From Holacanthus passer (Eukaryota; Chordata; Actinopteri; Pomacanthidae): DNA of 64,000 nt. Below, piece by piece: positions 1 through 12,300 of this stretch. The notes beneath the pieces were generated by a model, which worked only from the letters and a program-made list of their open reading frames with translations, had not been told where the DNA came from and did not search any database. The stretch lies in NCBI GenBank assembly GCA_025331565.1, contig JAFREQ010000047.1, positions 2,718,001-2,782,000 of the forward strand, given 5' to 3'. The translations under genes were made by a program, and so were the position numbers. The first letter of the stretch is position 1. Each line of letters starts with the position of its first letter.

Positions 1-3000
1 ACAATCATTTAAAAATTGCAGCTACAGTCAAAACCAACATTTACTGTAACTTTTCCTTCATTCTAAAACATTACACATTGTGTCCCAGGTAGCTTGGTGT
101 TGAAATTACGTCCTGAGCTTTCAGGTCATTTTTCCTGATAGATTTTTGGGACAGTGATCCACGGTTTCTTTGCAGCAGGTACCATTAGTTAGTCCCTGGA
201 AGATGATGAAGTGGATTTAAGGTGTGCCACGAATCCAAGTATATACACTGAAGACTGTGGTCAAAACAAGTAATCTCTCTTTAATGATAAATATTTTATG
301 TACCACAACAGTTAATCAGGACTTGTGCATGGACTTATCAAATAGGACGAACGTGAATTTATTTAAGCTGTATTTGCAATGTATTTTAATGTTGTGGGCT
401 ATATTGTTACAGTAATTTTGGATAATCAGAGAGGCTGTATGACACAATTGAGTGAAGGCAGGAATGAAAGAATAATCTCTTTCCATAGGATACAGATAGA
501 GGGTTCCCATGGCTACAGCCCAGTTGCAGAGGGAGGCTTTCTGCTTTCAGTTTATAAAAACAGAGACACTTGGATTCGATGAGAAATAGCCCATTATCTT
601 CTTTTCAAATTGGCTGCTCTTTGACTCGCAGGAATTATTCTCTCATCTTCCTTTATTTCATTTCATGTTTTCATTTTCTCTCTTGAGTACAAGCTCCATC
701 AAAGTCAGAGGTGTTTGTCTCAGTTACATCAAAGCGGAGACATAAGGTCCAGGTTGTTGCTGAGGGTGTCTCTTTGTGGTTCTCTTCGAGGAAAATCCAG
801 GAAAGTCCTCTGGTCAGGACTCAAAGGTAGTCATGTTTTCAGACAGGAGGTTTTTGGGTATTAAAGGCGATGATTGTGAGTAAAGCTCAGAGGTTCATCA
901 CTGTGCAACCTCAACTTGAAATATCCTCACAACACCTTCAAAATTTAAAAAGAGCATCAACAGGCCAAGTGTGATGATCTTACTCCAGGTCAAACATCTC
1001 CGTTTTGTAAGTAGTCTCAAAATAATTTCTTTCATGAACAATATTTTAAGCTTGGTGTGTTTTTGTTATGAGAGGCATTTTGCATTTTGTCTGCCTTTGT
1101 GTTGCATAAATGATAGTTTGTGCAAATATTTATGAATGAAAGGCTTCAAAATAGTCATATTATACAATATAGAGACTAAAGGCTGCGTTATGGCAACAAC
1201 AAGTGTATTGACTCACAGCAAAATCAATGCATTCCAATCAAATTACTGCAATTCGTGGATTTGCTGCACAATTTTTGTGCATCAAGTTCATCAAATAGAA
1301 GGAAGCTCTGTGGAGCTTTTGTGTCTGAGCTTGCAGGTTCATGGGTTAGTTCGCCAGCTACAGAACCTGTAGTTCACCATCCAGCCCTGAGGGGAGTCCT
1401 ACATCCTTGTGTCACCAAGTTTTTAGAACTAAATGTTTTGCAAAGACGCATGAAAGAACCAAGTTTACAAAGACAAATATATTACTCATAGAAGACCAAG
1501 GTCAAGAGCTTGTGTGTGTAAGTATTTTTTTAAATGGTTGAATGCAGTGAACCTGTAGCTGGCGTTACGAAGTTAGGACCAATGCTTACATTTGCTTTCA
1601 GCCTTCAAAATAAGGTTTTGTTTGCATATTTGAATCTTTTTTTTTTTTTAGCACAGCAGTGTTTTTCAGGCTTAGTTTGTGGAAGCTGCAGGGCCTCTGC
1701 GTGTGCCGTAATCGGAAAAAGAGAACAGAAGGGGGTGTTGCATTACAAAAGGGTCGGACAGCAGCAGCAGCCGCGGTATCATCCCCACACTGTTGCTGAT
1801 TTTAGCTACAGTAATGATGAGAATACACACTGTGCAGATCAAAAGGAAACAAAGAGAGAGAAGGTGGCGGGCAGAGCGAGACTTTAGACTTCGCAACTGC
1901 CGGCGGGCTGGAGGAGAGAGGATTGCATAACAAAAATATAGATCACGTTATATTAAGACCATCCATTGAAACCTGCATCTATAATTTATGTGGAAGCGAG
2001 GGACGGGGGAGTGAAGAGAGACAAAGCAGGAGGAGGGCGGGTGAGGAGGGGGTAAAGTGGGCACCTGTAACAACCAGAATCCTTTCTGATGAGCAGCATC
2101 TGCAGGGGTGATTGAAAGTGAATGAGAGAGGGGTGATGGAGGGGGGAAACGATGAAGAACGCAAGGAGAGAGAAATGATGGAAAATTATTAGAACCTGTT
2201 TTGAACCTTTTTTAAAAAAAATCAATGAGATCAAGTGTTGTTGACAAATGCTTCTACCGCGAGGATGGACGGCAGAGAGGGAACAAGAGAAGAGGTGGAG
2301 GCTGTGTTTGTGGTGGGGGACGCGGCACACTGTGCACCTGTAATGTCTGCATCAATCATTCATCATCGCAAACACACTGCAGTTATAGTCATGATTGGAG
2401 GGCATGGGGCTGAATGAGGGGACTAGGAAATAATCCGAAACAAATGGTAACTGTAGGAGATGGAGGGAAAAAAAGTGGGTGGTGAGGGAGTAGATTATGA
2501 GAGGGTGATGGGAGGAAAAGTAATTGAAAATGGTCGGCGCCACGGTAACAGCTGCAAGCAACAGATGTGTCTAGCGCCGAATTTTGCTGACGCCTTATTT
2601 TAAACTGCGATAATGAGAGAAAAAGAGACAGGAGATCGAGAAAAATAAGACGTGAGTCGACTGAGAAGATTTGACTCATCCAGGCAGGTTAATGGCGGGC
2701 TGGCAACAACGTGCTTAGTGACAGCAACAGTTAAAGTGAGTAATTAAAGTAAATGAAATATGGTAAATTAAACCTGGGAGGGGAGTCACACAGATACAGT
2801 ACTGTATATATGCACCCAGACATACAGGCTTGGCTAAAGCAGCTAATTGCTTTGCCGGTCACTGAGCATCTCCTACCAGAGAAGTGAGACCACTGAATTA
2901 GGCTACATCCAGACTGATAGGTTTTCATTTTAAAGCAGCATTTTAAAACCAAAACCATCTCCAGATGAGGTTTTTTTTGCATCATATCAGAAATAAGCTC

Positions 3001-3590
3001 CATCCAAAATGAGCATGTGCCTGCAGGTGTGTGGTGTTTCTTCTGTGCATGTAGGCAGTAGTAGCATGAAAAGCAGAATTTAACTGCAAAACAGCTGGTA
3101 GCATAGACAACAGTTCAGCAATGCCTGTAGTTTGTTATCCATGTTGAATGGCTCATAGAGATAGACAGGCTGATGTTCCTCACGTGATTGGGGTGTGACG
3201 AACTTATGACACTTATAAGACCTGATCAGGTAGCAAGTGTAGTTGTCTGCATCATCATTTCTTAAAGTCTCCGTTTCCACCCATCCAGACTACTTCTGAA
3301 ACACTGGAGTAGACGCTAAAATGGAAGTGTATTAGTATGGAGGTCAAGGTCATGTCAGTGCTAAAACAATACCAGGGGCATTGGTGGGGTTGTGTTGCCT
3401 CAGGTACCCGTGAGACATGAAATGAATGAAACGTCCAAAACACTGCACAGCCAATACTCTGACTAGATTTCATCAAGTTATCACGGCAGCAACAGATTTA
3501 TCTTTCTGGGGGTAAACAGTAGAAATACAGCATCATATCAGGCTTTGACAACAGGCAATACATGTTAGTAGAAGCAGTTGGTTTTGGTCT
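1..3590. other. Upstream intergenic region, no gene recognised
   Basis: No open frame here resembles a known protein; all are short and lack plausible splice partners. The DNA is AT-rich with ordinary vertebrate composition, apart from a purine-rich stretch at about 1850-2680. It could include distal regulatory DNA of st3gal2, which starts 6-9 kb to the right, but nothing in the sequence proves this. Confidence 0.5.
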
Positions 3591-3659
3591 CTTCATGGGC
3601 TCTGTTGACATTATGATAGATATAGACTCATCCTTTAAATGGTGTAGGATAAATTCTAT

Positions 3660-3709
3660 GTTCATATGTTCACAATTTGAGGACTAATAAAGGTTTATCT
3701 TATCTTATT
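3660..3709 (+). mobile_element. LINE-like 3' tail (short relic)
   Basis: An AATAAAGG stretch is followed by short tandem TTATC units, the kind of 3' end seen in many fish non-LTR retrotransposon copies. The complementary pattern (GATAAGATAAG then CTTTATTGATTCCCC) occurs at 39489 on the other strand. Only the tail is visible; no reverse transcriptase frame is next to it. Family assignment (Rex1/CR1-like) is from memory of fish repeats and is uncertain. Confidence 0.4.
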
Positions 3710-4310
3710 TGCAGATGCCACACCCTCTCTATGAGTGCATTTTATTATGTCAGAAATTAGGAAACCCTCTTGGCCATATTTTCATGGAATGCAGACCTGG
3801 AGCAGAATTGTCGGTTTCTCAGGTCTGGTTTCAGTGTCAATAATAATAATAATGCTGGTGCTCACTGTTCTGCAGGAGTGCACAGGAATGTGGAGTCAAT
3901 CTGCTGCCAGAACTGTCTGCCACATACATGCACTGTGGAGCCTGCAGTCTGGGCTTTGGACCAACAAGTGCCTGAAAACTGGATGCATGGGAATGGACTT
4001 GTACTTGAGTTATCATTGTTTTGTTCAGCTATTAGACACCGTCACCTGCAGAATAAAGAGAGGCGGCGACCGAGGGCGTCATTTACGAGATCACTCAACA
4101 GGAGGCAGAGCGAGAGGAAAAAGATTGAAATTTTCCGACACCTGTTAAGAGCCATTGTTACAGGAAGGCGGCTGGCAGAAGGGCCTTTCGGGATAATTGC
4201 TAGCTGTAAAAATGTGATGGCATCAAACTTCCAGGAATATGACAGGACAATAGGTACGCCTAAAGCAGAAAATGGAGAGAGCGAAGGTAGAGGAACGCGG
4301 GGGAGGTGAT

Positions 4311-4890
4311 TGACAGCTGAAAGTGGTGAGCTCCTGTTAAGGTTGGACTGAAATCAATGCAAAGAAATGTTGCCATTCAGACGGCAGAGCGGCGGACGAA
4401 AACTGGACAGAATACAAAACACAGAAGCCAAGTTCACACACTGAAAACTGCTTCCAAGGTGTACATGCCTAGACAGGCGATGTCTTCGGGCTGATGAAAA
4501 ACAGAATGTGTAGGACTCTGCTGACATCAATGCGATATGGATTAACTGTGTTTTCTTGCACTTGTTCGGTGAAAACCTGAATCATTTAACAGATGATTTT
4601 ATTGACAGCTGTGTGGACTCTAAAGGACTTTATGGATAACCGTGGGAAACACAGCGGAAAATACTGACAGCTGTTCTCATTAACAGCTGCCATCGTTTGA
4701 AATGATCTGCATTTGTCCTTCGCGTTCTCAAAAATGAATAATGAATTCAAAAAAGAATGCTCTCAGTTGCATTGGGAGCATTTCTTATTAAAACCAAAGG
4801 GGCAGAGGCGAGCTTCATGCTCAAATTAATTGTATCCCTCGGCATCAATGACAAATGGAAGGAATATGCAATGTGAAAAATGAATGTTTC
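4311..4890. promoter_or_regulatory. Candidate conserved non-coding / enhancer element
   Basis: The nine-base word TGACAGCTG occurs three times, at 4311, 4603 and 4665, and another CAGCTG lies at 4684. This word joins a TGACAG core (TALE homeodomain, MEIS/TGIF type) to a CAGCTG E-box. The DNA up to about 4890 is rich in homeodomain-like TAAT/ATTA words and has no coding potential. Position about 4.5-5 kb upstream of the st3gal2 start suits a distal element. Conservation cannot be judged from one sequence, so this is an inference. Confidence 0.3.
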
Positions 4891-7800
4891 TCCTCAAGCG
4901 TAACTGGTGGAAAAACCAACCAGCTTAAGTTGAAATTGTAAATCTGCAGCTTGTTAAGGACTCGGGAATACAGCTGTAGTAACGCCGCAAGCTCTGTCAG
5001 CACTTTGTGTGTTTGCATGTGTGTTTGTGTGCGTCTGCTCTTGTTTGTCACTGCACTTTTACGCCCAGAAGGAAGTCCAGTGACAACGGTGAAGTTATGA
5101 CACAGCACCAGGACAGCCAGGGCTGTAGCTCCAGGTGTAAGTGCGTACAACTCTCACTGTCATGTGAAGGCATGATATATATACAGCAAATTTAGAAATA
5201 TGTCAACTGGAGCAAAGCAAAGTCTGTCCTTGCTCTCTAGTATCGATTAGATGGGCCAAGGTTGGGGACATTGTGGTTTGTGTTGCTGTAACAACCCTGC
5301 ATCGCTTGCTGGCTGCCATGGCAATGCATCAAAATGAGAGTAGTGGAAAATAGCCGCTGCCGGGTGGATGGGTTGTTAGGGTGGTAGGAAGAAAGAGAGG
5401 CACACTGTCTTCATAATATAATTAGTTATCGCATCCTCGTAGGTAGAGGGTACAAGGAGCCAGACATGCCTGCACACAACCAAGAGCATAGGTTGGCATA
5501 TGGACTACAGGGACAGAACGCTTTCATAAATTAATTATTAAATAATGATAATATGCAAATGTTTACTTTTTGACAGATAAATAACTGATCAATGTATACA
5601 GCTCCATTGCTTCACTATGTGTCAAAGTAAGTCTTTCAGCCTTCTCGGCCACTCCAAGCACAGCTACCATAACAGCATGAATAGACACACATCAAAATCC
5701 GGGTTCGACCTTGACCAGGTTTTTGCGATTGAAGGCTAACTTCGCCACAGTTGTCTTTTGTAGTGAGGCTCCTTACGTGGCTGTTTTTAAGAGTTGGGTC
5801 TCTGAGATTGACAGCATTGTGTTACAACATGGATAGGCTAATTTAACAGAGTTAACAAATGCATCAGTTTTGGACAAATTTGTGAGGTGTTCATTATACT
5901 AACCATTCGTGAACTCCAGATTGATTCTATACAGGAATTCAGCCAGCTGTCTTCTCTGCAGGGAAAAGCCGACGACAGTGCTTCCTCCTGCATATGATCA
6001 CTCTTTCAAGAGATATGATGGAGAGGAGGGGCTATTGTCAGTAGAGAGGCGAAATCTGAGAATCGAACACAGAAAAGTTCATAAATTCAAAAAATATCCA
6101 GAACTCTGCTAGTGCTATGTTTTTCTGTGAGTTCTCAAATTAATATATGTATTCTTTGATTTTGAAACTGTAGCCCTACCCTACCCTAGGGGCTGATGAT
6201 ATTAAGCTAGATATGTCATATTTCCTCAGCCTTTGTCTTGCAGGATGAATACTTACTTACTTTTTCTTCAACTGACACATGCCTCATCATGTATCCAAAC
6301 AACCCGGCATCTGATCTTAATAAGTCAGAAATCAGATGAACTTCAGCTAAGTTCATTTACATCTGAAGCCTTAATAAATATTGCTTTGCTTTGCAGCCTG
6401 ACAATTTGATGGGATCTTACCAAATATCCCCCACAGATACATGACCTTGTTGCACAGCTGCAGAAAACACAGCAGCTTTGTTGTGTTCGGGAGGTCTGTT
6501 TCTCTGCTTCGTATTCTGCCCCGACTCTTTCAATCTGTGTCCTGTCAGTCTGCTTCAACATTTCCAATTCAGCATAGTGACATTTTGAAATTTATTCAGT
6601 ACCAATCAACACACACACACAGGACAGACAAGAAGTTTGTTCCACGTTCGCCCTTGTCCCTTGTGATGGACAGCCTGAAAGACAAACTGAGCAAGAGGGA
6701 GTAAGGAAGAATGAAAAAGAACAGATGCAGTTGAAACATCAGGAAGAAAAAATGTTGCTGGAGACAAATGGTGAGCCAGGTTAGACTGAGGGGAGAGGAG
6801 CGTAAATGAGAATTAAAAAGAGGGGGAGAGGATGAAAGTGGAGGAGATGAGGATTAAAGATGTCAATAAGGTCAATGAGGCTAATGGCAGTAAATGACAT
6901 TCTCTCTTTTATCTCTTCCTCTCTCTGTCTCCGCAGGTTTTCCACAGGAGCAGGAAGCCAGACAAGAGATGGCAGTAAAATCCCTGAACGACACACAAAC
7001 ACACGCAGACGTTTGATCATGAAATAAAACAGTGGGAGCCGTGGATGACGCCTTTGGGGTCCAGGTTACACAGACACACATCAAAAACTAGTTTTTATTG
7101 CACCCGAAAGAGACCAGTTTAGCTTGGATCGGTGTGTGTGTGCAGGTGAGCTAAGCAGGTGTTTATAGGGCATCAGATGAACATGGACAGGGCAGACAGC
7201 TGGCATAAAGTGGGCACTGCTGGGGTTTTACCCTTGGATTACAGTTTGGCAGATTAGAGCTAAGCAGCAGTCACCTCAAGCTCACCAGCTTCATGAAACG
7301 CACGCCGCCGGCCAATAGGGCGCACACAAGCAAACACACACACACAGCGGCACAGCTGTAGAACACAATTAAATTAGTGCAGCTGGCAGACGGTGTGCAA
7401 CCCTAGCTTAACACCATACACACATTAAATCACAGGCACAAAGACGTGCACACACACACACACACATGCACGCACTCTGGGCTGCAGGACAGACGATGCC
7501 CCCACCCTTCCTCCCGTCGTCCTCTCAAAGCCAGCTGGAGGGAAGATGAGATTTGGGGCTGATTGGTTTTGTCTTTTTTTCCATCGCACCCTCTGTGCAA
7601 CACTCCATCCAACACTTTCTTCGCTCCTTGGTGCAGCTTCGTCCCCGGATGAACCATCATCATAAAAATCTTACCGTCGGAAGAACATCAGACAATCCGC
7701 TTGCGATGCTTTGATTACTTCTTCCAAAGTAATTTTTTACTTTTATCTTTGTGTTTTTTTATCTTTTCATCTTTATGGGGACAGACTGGAGCAGTGAAAG

Positions 7801-8099
7801 GACTTCTTGACTAGTTGTTGGACTTTTTTGGGAATTCTGGGAACTATTTCAGTCAGACTTGGCAGAACCTTCAACAATCTAGAAGGTGATAGTAGCAAAT
7901 GCTGTACTCTCACTGGAACAGCGTCCCGAAATCTACTGCCACTCTCTTAGCGTGTTGCATTTTTTTTCATCTCATTAAGATTTCATCATTCGCCACAAAG
8001 ACCTGAAACTTTCTCTCCCAACTTTTTAAACTCTGTGTCTGAGGAAAGTGTGGAGAGGGACGGCAACAGAAGAGTGCTTTAAACTCGATACAACTGCTG
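4891..8099. other. Non-coding upstream DNA, no gene recognised
   Basis: Scattered short open frames only. Short CA runs occur near 6610, 7330 and 7450. A non-coding first exon of st3gal2 may lie in or just after this stretch, but I cannot place its ends. Confidence 0.4.
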
Positions 8100-9379
8100 T
8101 TCACAGAGCAGCAGCACAGAGCCTCAGTGAAACAGGCAGACAGACAATGGACTGAAAGGGGTGAAAGAGGAAAGGAGAGACCTTGAGATGGAAAGGGACT
8201 AGGCTAGATGAACCCTCAAGAGAGAGGCAAAAAGAAGAGTGAAAAAACAGAAGCCAGAATACTGAGCTGATAACAGAGGAGCCAAGCCGAGAAGGAGAAA
8301 AAAGAGGAACAAAATAGGGATGTTTTTTAGGATGGCTAGAGACGTGATGGAACACCCTACAGGCCAGACCTCCTCCCTTCTACCGCTCCTCCTCCTCCCT
8401 TCTTCCCTCCCTCTCTCCGCTGCTCTCAACTAGTCTGCCAGCTTTCCTTGGCTACATCGCTTCAGCGCAACGAGAGAGGCAGAAAAAGAGAGAAAGCAGA
8501 GCGCTTGGAGCCGAGCTCAACGTTCACACAGATGGCAGAGAAAATGGGAAGGACCTGCTGCATCAGTCCACGCCGCGCGCTGGATTTCACTGAAGATGGA
8601 CACCGCAGTTAATCCAAAGAAAGAAGGAGGGAAAAGAGAGGTGGACGTAAAGACAGTGGAAGCCAGAGAAGTTAGAAAGTAAAGGAGGGGGATGAACAAA
8701 GGAAAGGAAAAAGCAGAGACTGTGATTGAAGCTGAAGGAGAGCTCACCTCTCATTGAAGGCAAAGGACTTCCAAAGCAGTCAGGCTACAGCTGTGTGTAA
8801 TTCAGCTGCGATTCCGGCCTGTGTGTTTGTGCGTGTGCTCGCGCGTGTGTGTCGAGACATTTCTGTGTGTCAGACGAACACATAGCTGTGAAGGAGAGAG
8901 AGAGAGAGAGAATTCAGCGAGAGACGGGGAGAAAGCGTAGGAGCATCGCAGAGCGCACAGCTTGACTGTGAGACAAATTGACTCTGACACATTGTCTTCC
9001 ATCAGTGCGTTTGTGTGTGTGTGTGTGTTTTTACTAGTCTGATATAGTGGGTGATATTGTGGTAGTCAGGGGGGTCGTCCCAGTCACGCTGACCAGGCCT
9101 TGGTGGTCGTTACGTGGAGGCGGCGGAGGAGGAGGTGGTAGTGGTGGGCTGGGGACAGTGGCAGGCCTAGGGGTGGGGGCATGGCCTTGGGGGGGCCGCA
9201 TCCCGTCCTCCACCCTGCACCGGGACAGGAGGTGGGGCTGGGGGTCCTGGGGCGGGGGTCCATCCAGGGGGGCGCCCAGACTCTCCGAGCTCAGGCCGTG
9301 GCTGAGCGGGGGGACAGCCGGGGCGGCAGGAGGTGGAGGTAGCACCGGGGGAGGAGGCGTGGCGGAGAAAGGAGGCAGG
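8100..9379 (+). promoter_or_regulatory. st3gal2: Probable st3gal2 promoter-proximal region and 5' UTR
   Basis: From about 8100 the + strand is strongly purine-rich (GA tracts, including a GA repeat near 8897-8912). From about 9060 it becomes very GC-rich with many G runs and runs directly into the first coding exon without an obvious splice acceptor. The frame upstream of the start codon is closed by TAG at 9035 and contains no in-frame ATG, so translation should begin at 9380. Exact transcription start is unknown. Confidence 0.45.
9234..9258 (+). other. Potential G-quadruplex in st3gal2 leader
   Basis: Four G runs of 4, 5, 4 and 5 bases are separated by loops of 2, 4 and 1 bases on the sense strand, about 120 bases before the st3gal2 ATG. 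This fits the canonical G4 pattern. Further G runs at 9170-9197 and 9266-9272 could extend or compete with it. If transcribed, it would be an RNA G4 in the 5' UTR. Confidence 0.55.
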
Positions 9380-12300
9380 ATGAGGTGTTCCCGCAGAGTC
9401 TGGGTCCTCCTGGGCTCGCTGACCCTCGTCTTCCTCACCTCGCTCTTCTTCTCTGTCTCGCTCCGGGGGGGCGTCGGCTTCAACTACCTGGAGCCGCCTG
9501 GGTGGGAGGAGTCGAGGCGGGTGAAGCTCGTGCCCAGCTATGTGGGCGCACACAGGCTGTCACCACCTGACACCCCACAGCAGAAGACGTGCGCATGCCC
9601 ACGGTGTGTCGGAGACCCCGGGGTGTCTGACTGGTTCGATGAGAACTACGACCCGGATATCTCCCCGGTTTGGACCAGAGACAACGTCCAGCTGCCCTCT
9701 GATGTCTACTACTGGTGGGTGGTAAGTACCAATATGATTTCACTTTATATGAACACTCAGTTTGGTGACAAGTACTCTGAATATTAAGAATATAAATGTG
9801 TCTCGTGCAAAAAAGTTCAGGTGATAATGTGAATGTTCAAGATCATTTCAGAAGTTAGAAAATGCGCCTACTTGCTTTCATTCCAAGAGTTGGATGAGAA
9901 GATAAAACTCATCACTCAAAACTCAATCTCATGTCTGTACACTCCATATGAAACTTAGCTTAGCTTAGCATAACAACTGGAAACAGGGGGAAACAGCTAG
10001 CCTTGTAGTTTTTGCACTTTGTACTGTTTATGTACAGAATGAACAAATGAGGTACAAAGTGTAAGTACATTTTTTAACTTTACACAGAACCAAGCGAACT
10101 GTTCCCCTCTGCTTCCTGTATGCTAGGCTAAGCTAATCGACTCCTTGTTCCAGCTCCATTCTTAACATACAAACATGAGCGTGGTGCTGATCTTCTCTCA
10201 TCTGATCATCTAACTCTCAGAAAGAAAGCGAATGAGCAAATTCCCCGACATGTTGAACTGTTCTTTTGAGGCGAGGATGGCGTTATCGGTTGATACAAAC
10301 AACAACTCATGTCCATGTTGAGCAAACTGTGACCCTAAGTTTGTCAGTTACAGTTATGTAGTTACACACCTGTAAAAGTGTCTTCATTCTCTCAACTGAG
10401 GACATTTACCCATTCACATTTAAGTCAAAGTCACTATGTGTGGATTTTTTTATATGATCATAGCATCTTTCATATAATCATGACAGCAACAATCCCGTTG
10501 AAAATGGATGTAGTCTTTCAGTCGTTTCATCTCAGTGTGTCTGGGAGTTACGGCAGACAGACACTTCAAATCCTACACAAGGGGGCTTTAACGTAACATT
10601 AAATACTATTTTTCTTGACGTGGTTTAATTTATCTTTTTGGAATAAAACTCCCAAACTGAACACCAACAAGACACATTGCAATACATTAGCATAGATGAC
10701 ATATAGTGAACCTGCAGACTGTTTTTCACATTTAATACCTTACCTTCATTGATATTCATTAAAAGCACATAAATACTACGCTACCACTATAAAACTATAT
10801 TATCAGCATTCTGTAAATCACAAAACTGCAATAGAAACACATTTTTTATTACATTTTAGTCTAATTCTACTGTATATGCAGCTCAATCGCACACTTTCCG
10901 TTTATGTGTATGGCGCAGTGGGGGGAAGTCAGTGACATGGGAGATATAAGTTTATTAGGACACCAGCGTACGAGGAGTAATACATCATAATCTCATCTTC
11001 ATCCTCCTCATCCCCCCTCGTCATTGAGCCAACCAATCTCCTCTTACAAGCAGTACATGCTCCTCGTGCATCCCTGCCAGTCATATGTCATGGTGGAACA
11101 TAACATGGACGGTCGCTGGGCTTTTTCTCAAACCGCAGCTGTGAGTCATATCTGAAAAACTGAGAGAGAGATGCACTTAATTAAAGAATCCTTGCATTAA
11201 CACCTCTTCTTCTTTCTGTGGCTTGTGTGCGTCCACTTGAATCTGTGATTAAATGTGTTTTTGTGTCAGTGTTTCCGGCGTCATACCCAGTGCTGTACGG
11301 TGTTCAGCCTTCAGCAGCTGGTCTAGAGTTGCGTTTCAGAGCCATCGCCTCGGTCCAACTCTGAAATGGCAGAAAACTGCAAACACAGGCCAACGGCTGC
11401 CAAGTCATTAGGTCACACTGCAACAGAGAGGTGATGAACTGGGAGAGAGAAAGAAGGAGAAATAAATGAGAAGAAGTAAAAGACGGGGGGGTTGGAGTGA
11501 ATTGAGCGAAGCAAAGAAAGGGGAACTATAGACGGCCGGAAAATGGGAGTGGTGAAATTACAAAAGAGGGGAGCGAGGGATGAAACACATCTGCGAATAA
11601 ACAAGATAGATGAGAAGGAGGACAGAAAAGGGAAGAAAGATGTAGAGCATGTGGAAGAAAACAATGAAATACTAGAGAACAAAGGGAAGAGAAGTATGTG
11701 ATCATACCAAGCATATTTGATCTGTGAATCTTTGTTTTCTTGTCAAGGATGCTTTTCTATTGTTTTGTATTGGACAGAACATCACGTCGAGTTACATGGA
11801 GTGGTCTGGTCTACTTACGTGTAAGGCTGCAATGATCATCTTCTTTATTAACTGATTAATCGTTTAGTCAATAAAATGTCAAAAAAATGGTGAAAAAAGC
11901 TAATCACACCTTCCCAGAGTCCAAAGTGACGCCTTCAGATTGCTTCTTTTCAACCAACAGTCCAAAACCTTCATTTACAATCATGAATGACAAAGAAAAG
12001 CAGAAAATACTTACATTTAAGAAGCTGGAACCTGCAAATGTTGGATATTTTCGCTAGGTGGTGATTAATTTTCTTTCTATCAACTATTCGCTGCAGCTCT
12101 ACCTACATGTCACCTTGCTTGCCAACATTTACAGAGCTCTTGAAATTGCAACCAGACTTCTGACATTCCTTTCTCTTCACCACTGCCATGGATACACTAC
12201 TGTATGTTTCCAAAGTTTTTAGAGTTCTTGGTGGAAAAATTCTGGAATATCTTCCAAAGGCCTTGGACAAATGGACAGCATTGCTGGAACAACCAGCCTT

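Noticed and set aside
3735..4309. Two overlapping + strand frames of 137 and 179 codons
   Set aside because: Different frames over the same bases, one starting with a non-ATG codon, with no recognisable domain and no splice partners; probably chance openness.
9047..9379. N-terminal extension of ST3GAL2 by 111 residues
   Set aside because: The frame is open but starts only with GTG; no in-frame ATG exists before 9380, and the glycine-rich translation does not resemble sialyltransferases. Kept only as a possible non-AUG curiosity.
9034..9553. Minus-strand proline-rich frames of 128-149 codons opposite st3gal2 exon 1
   Set aside because: Shadows of GC-rich DNA; low-complexity proline and alanine composition and no family resemblance.
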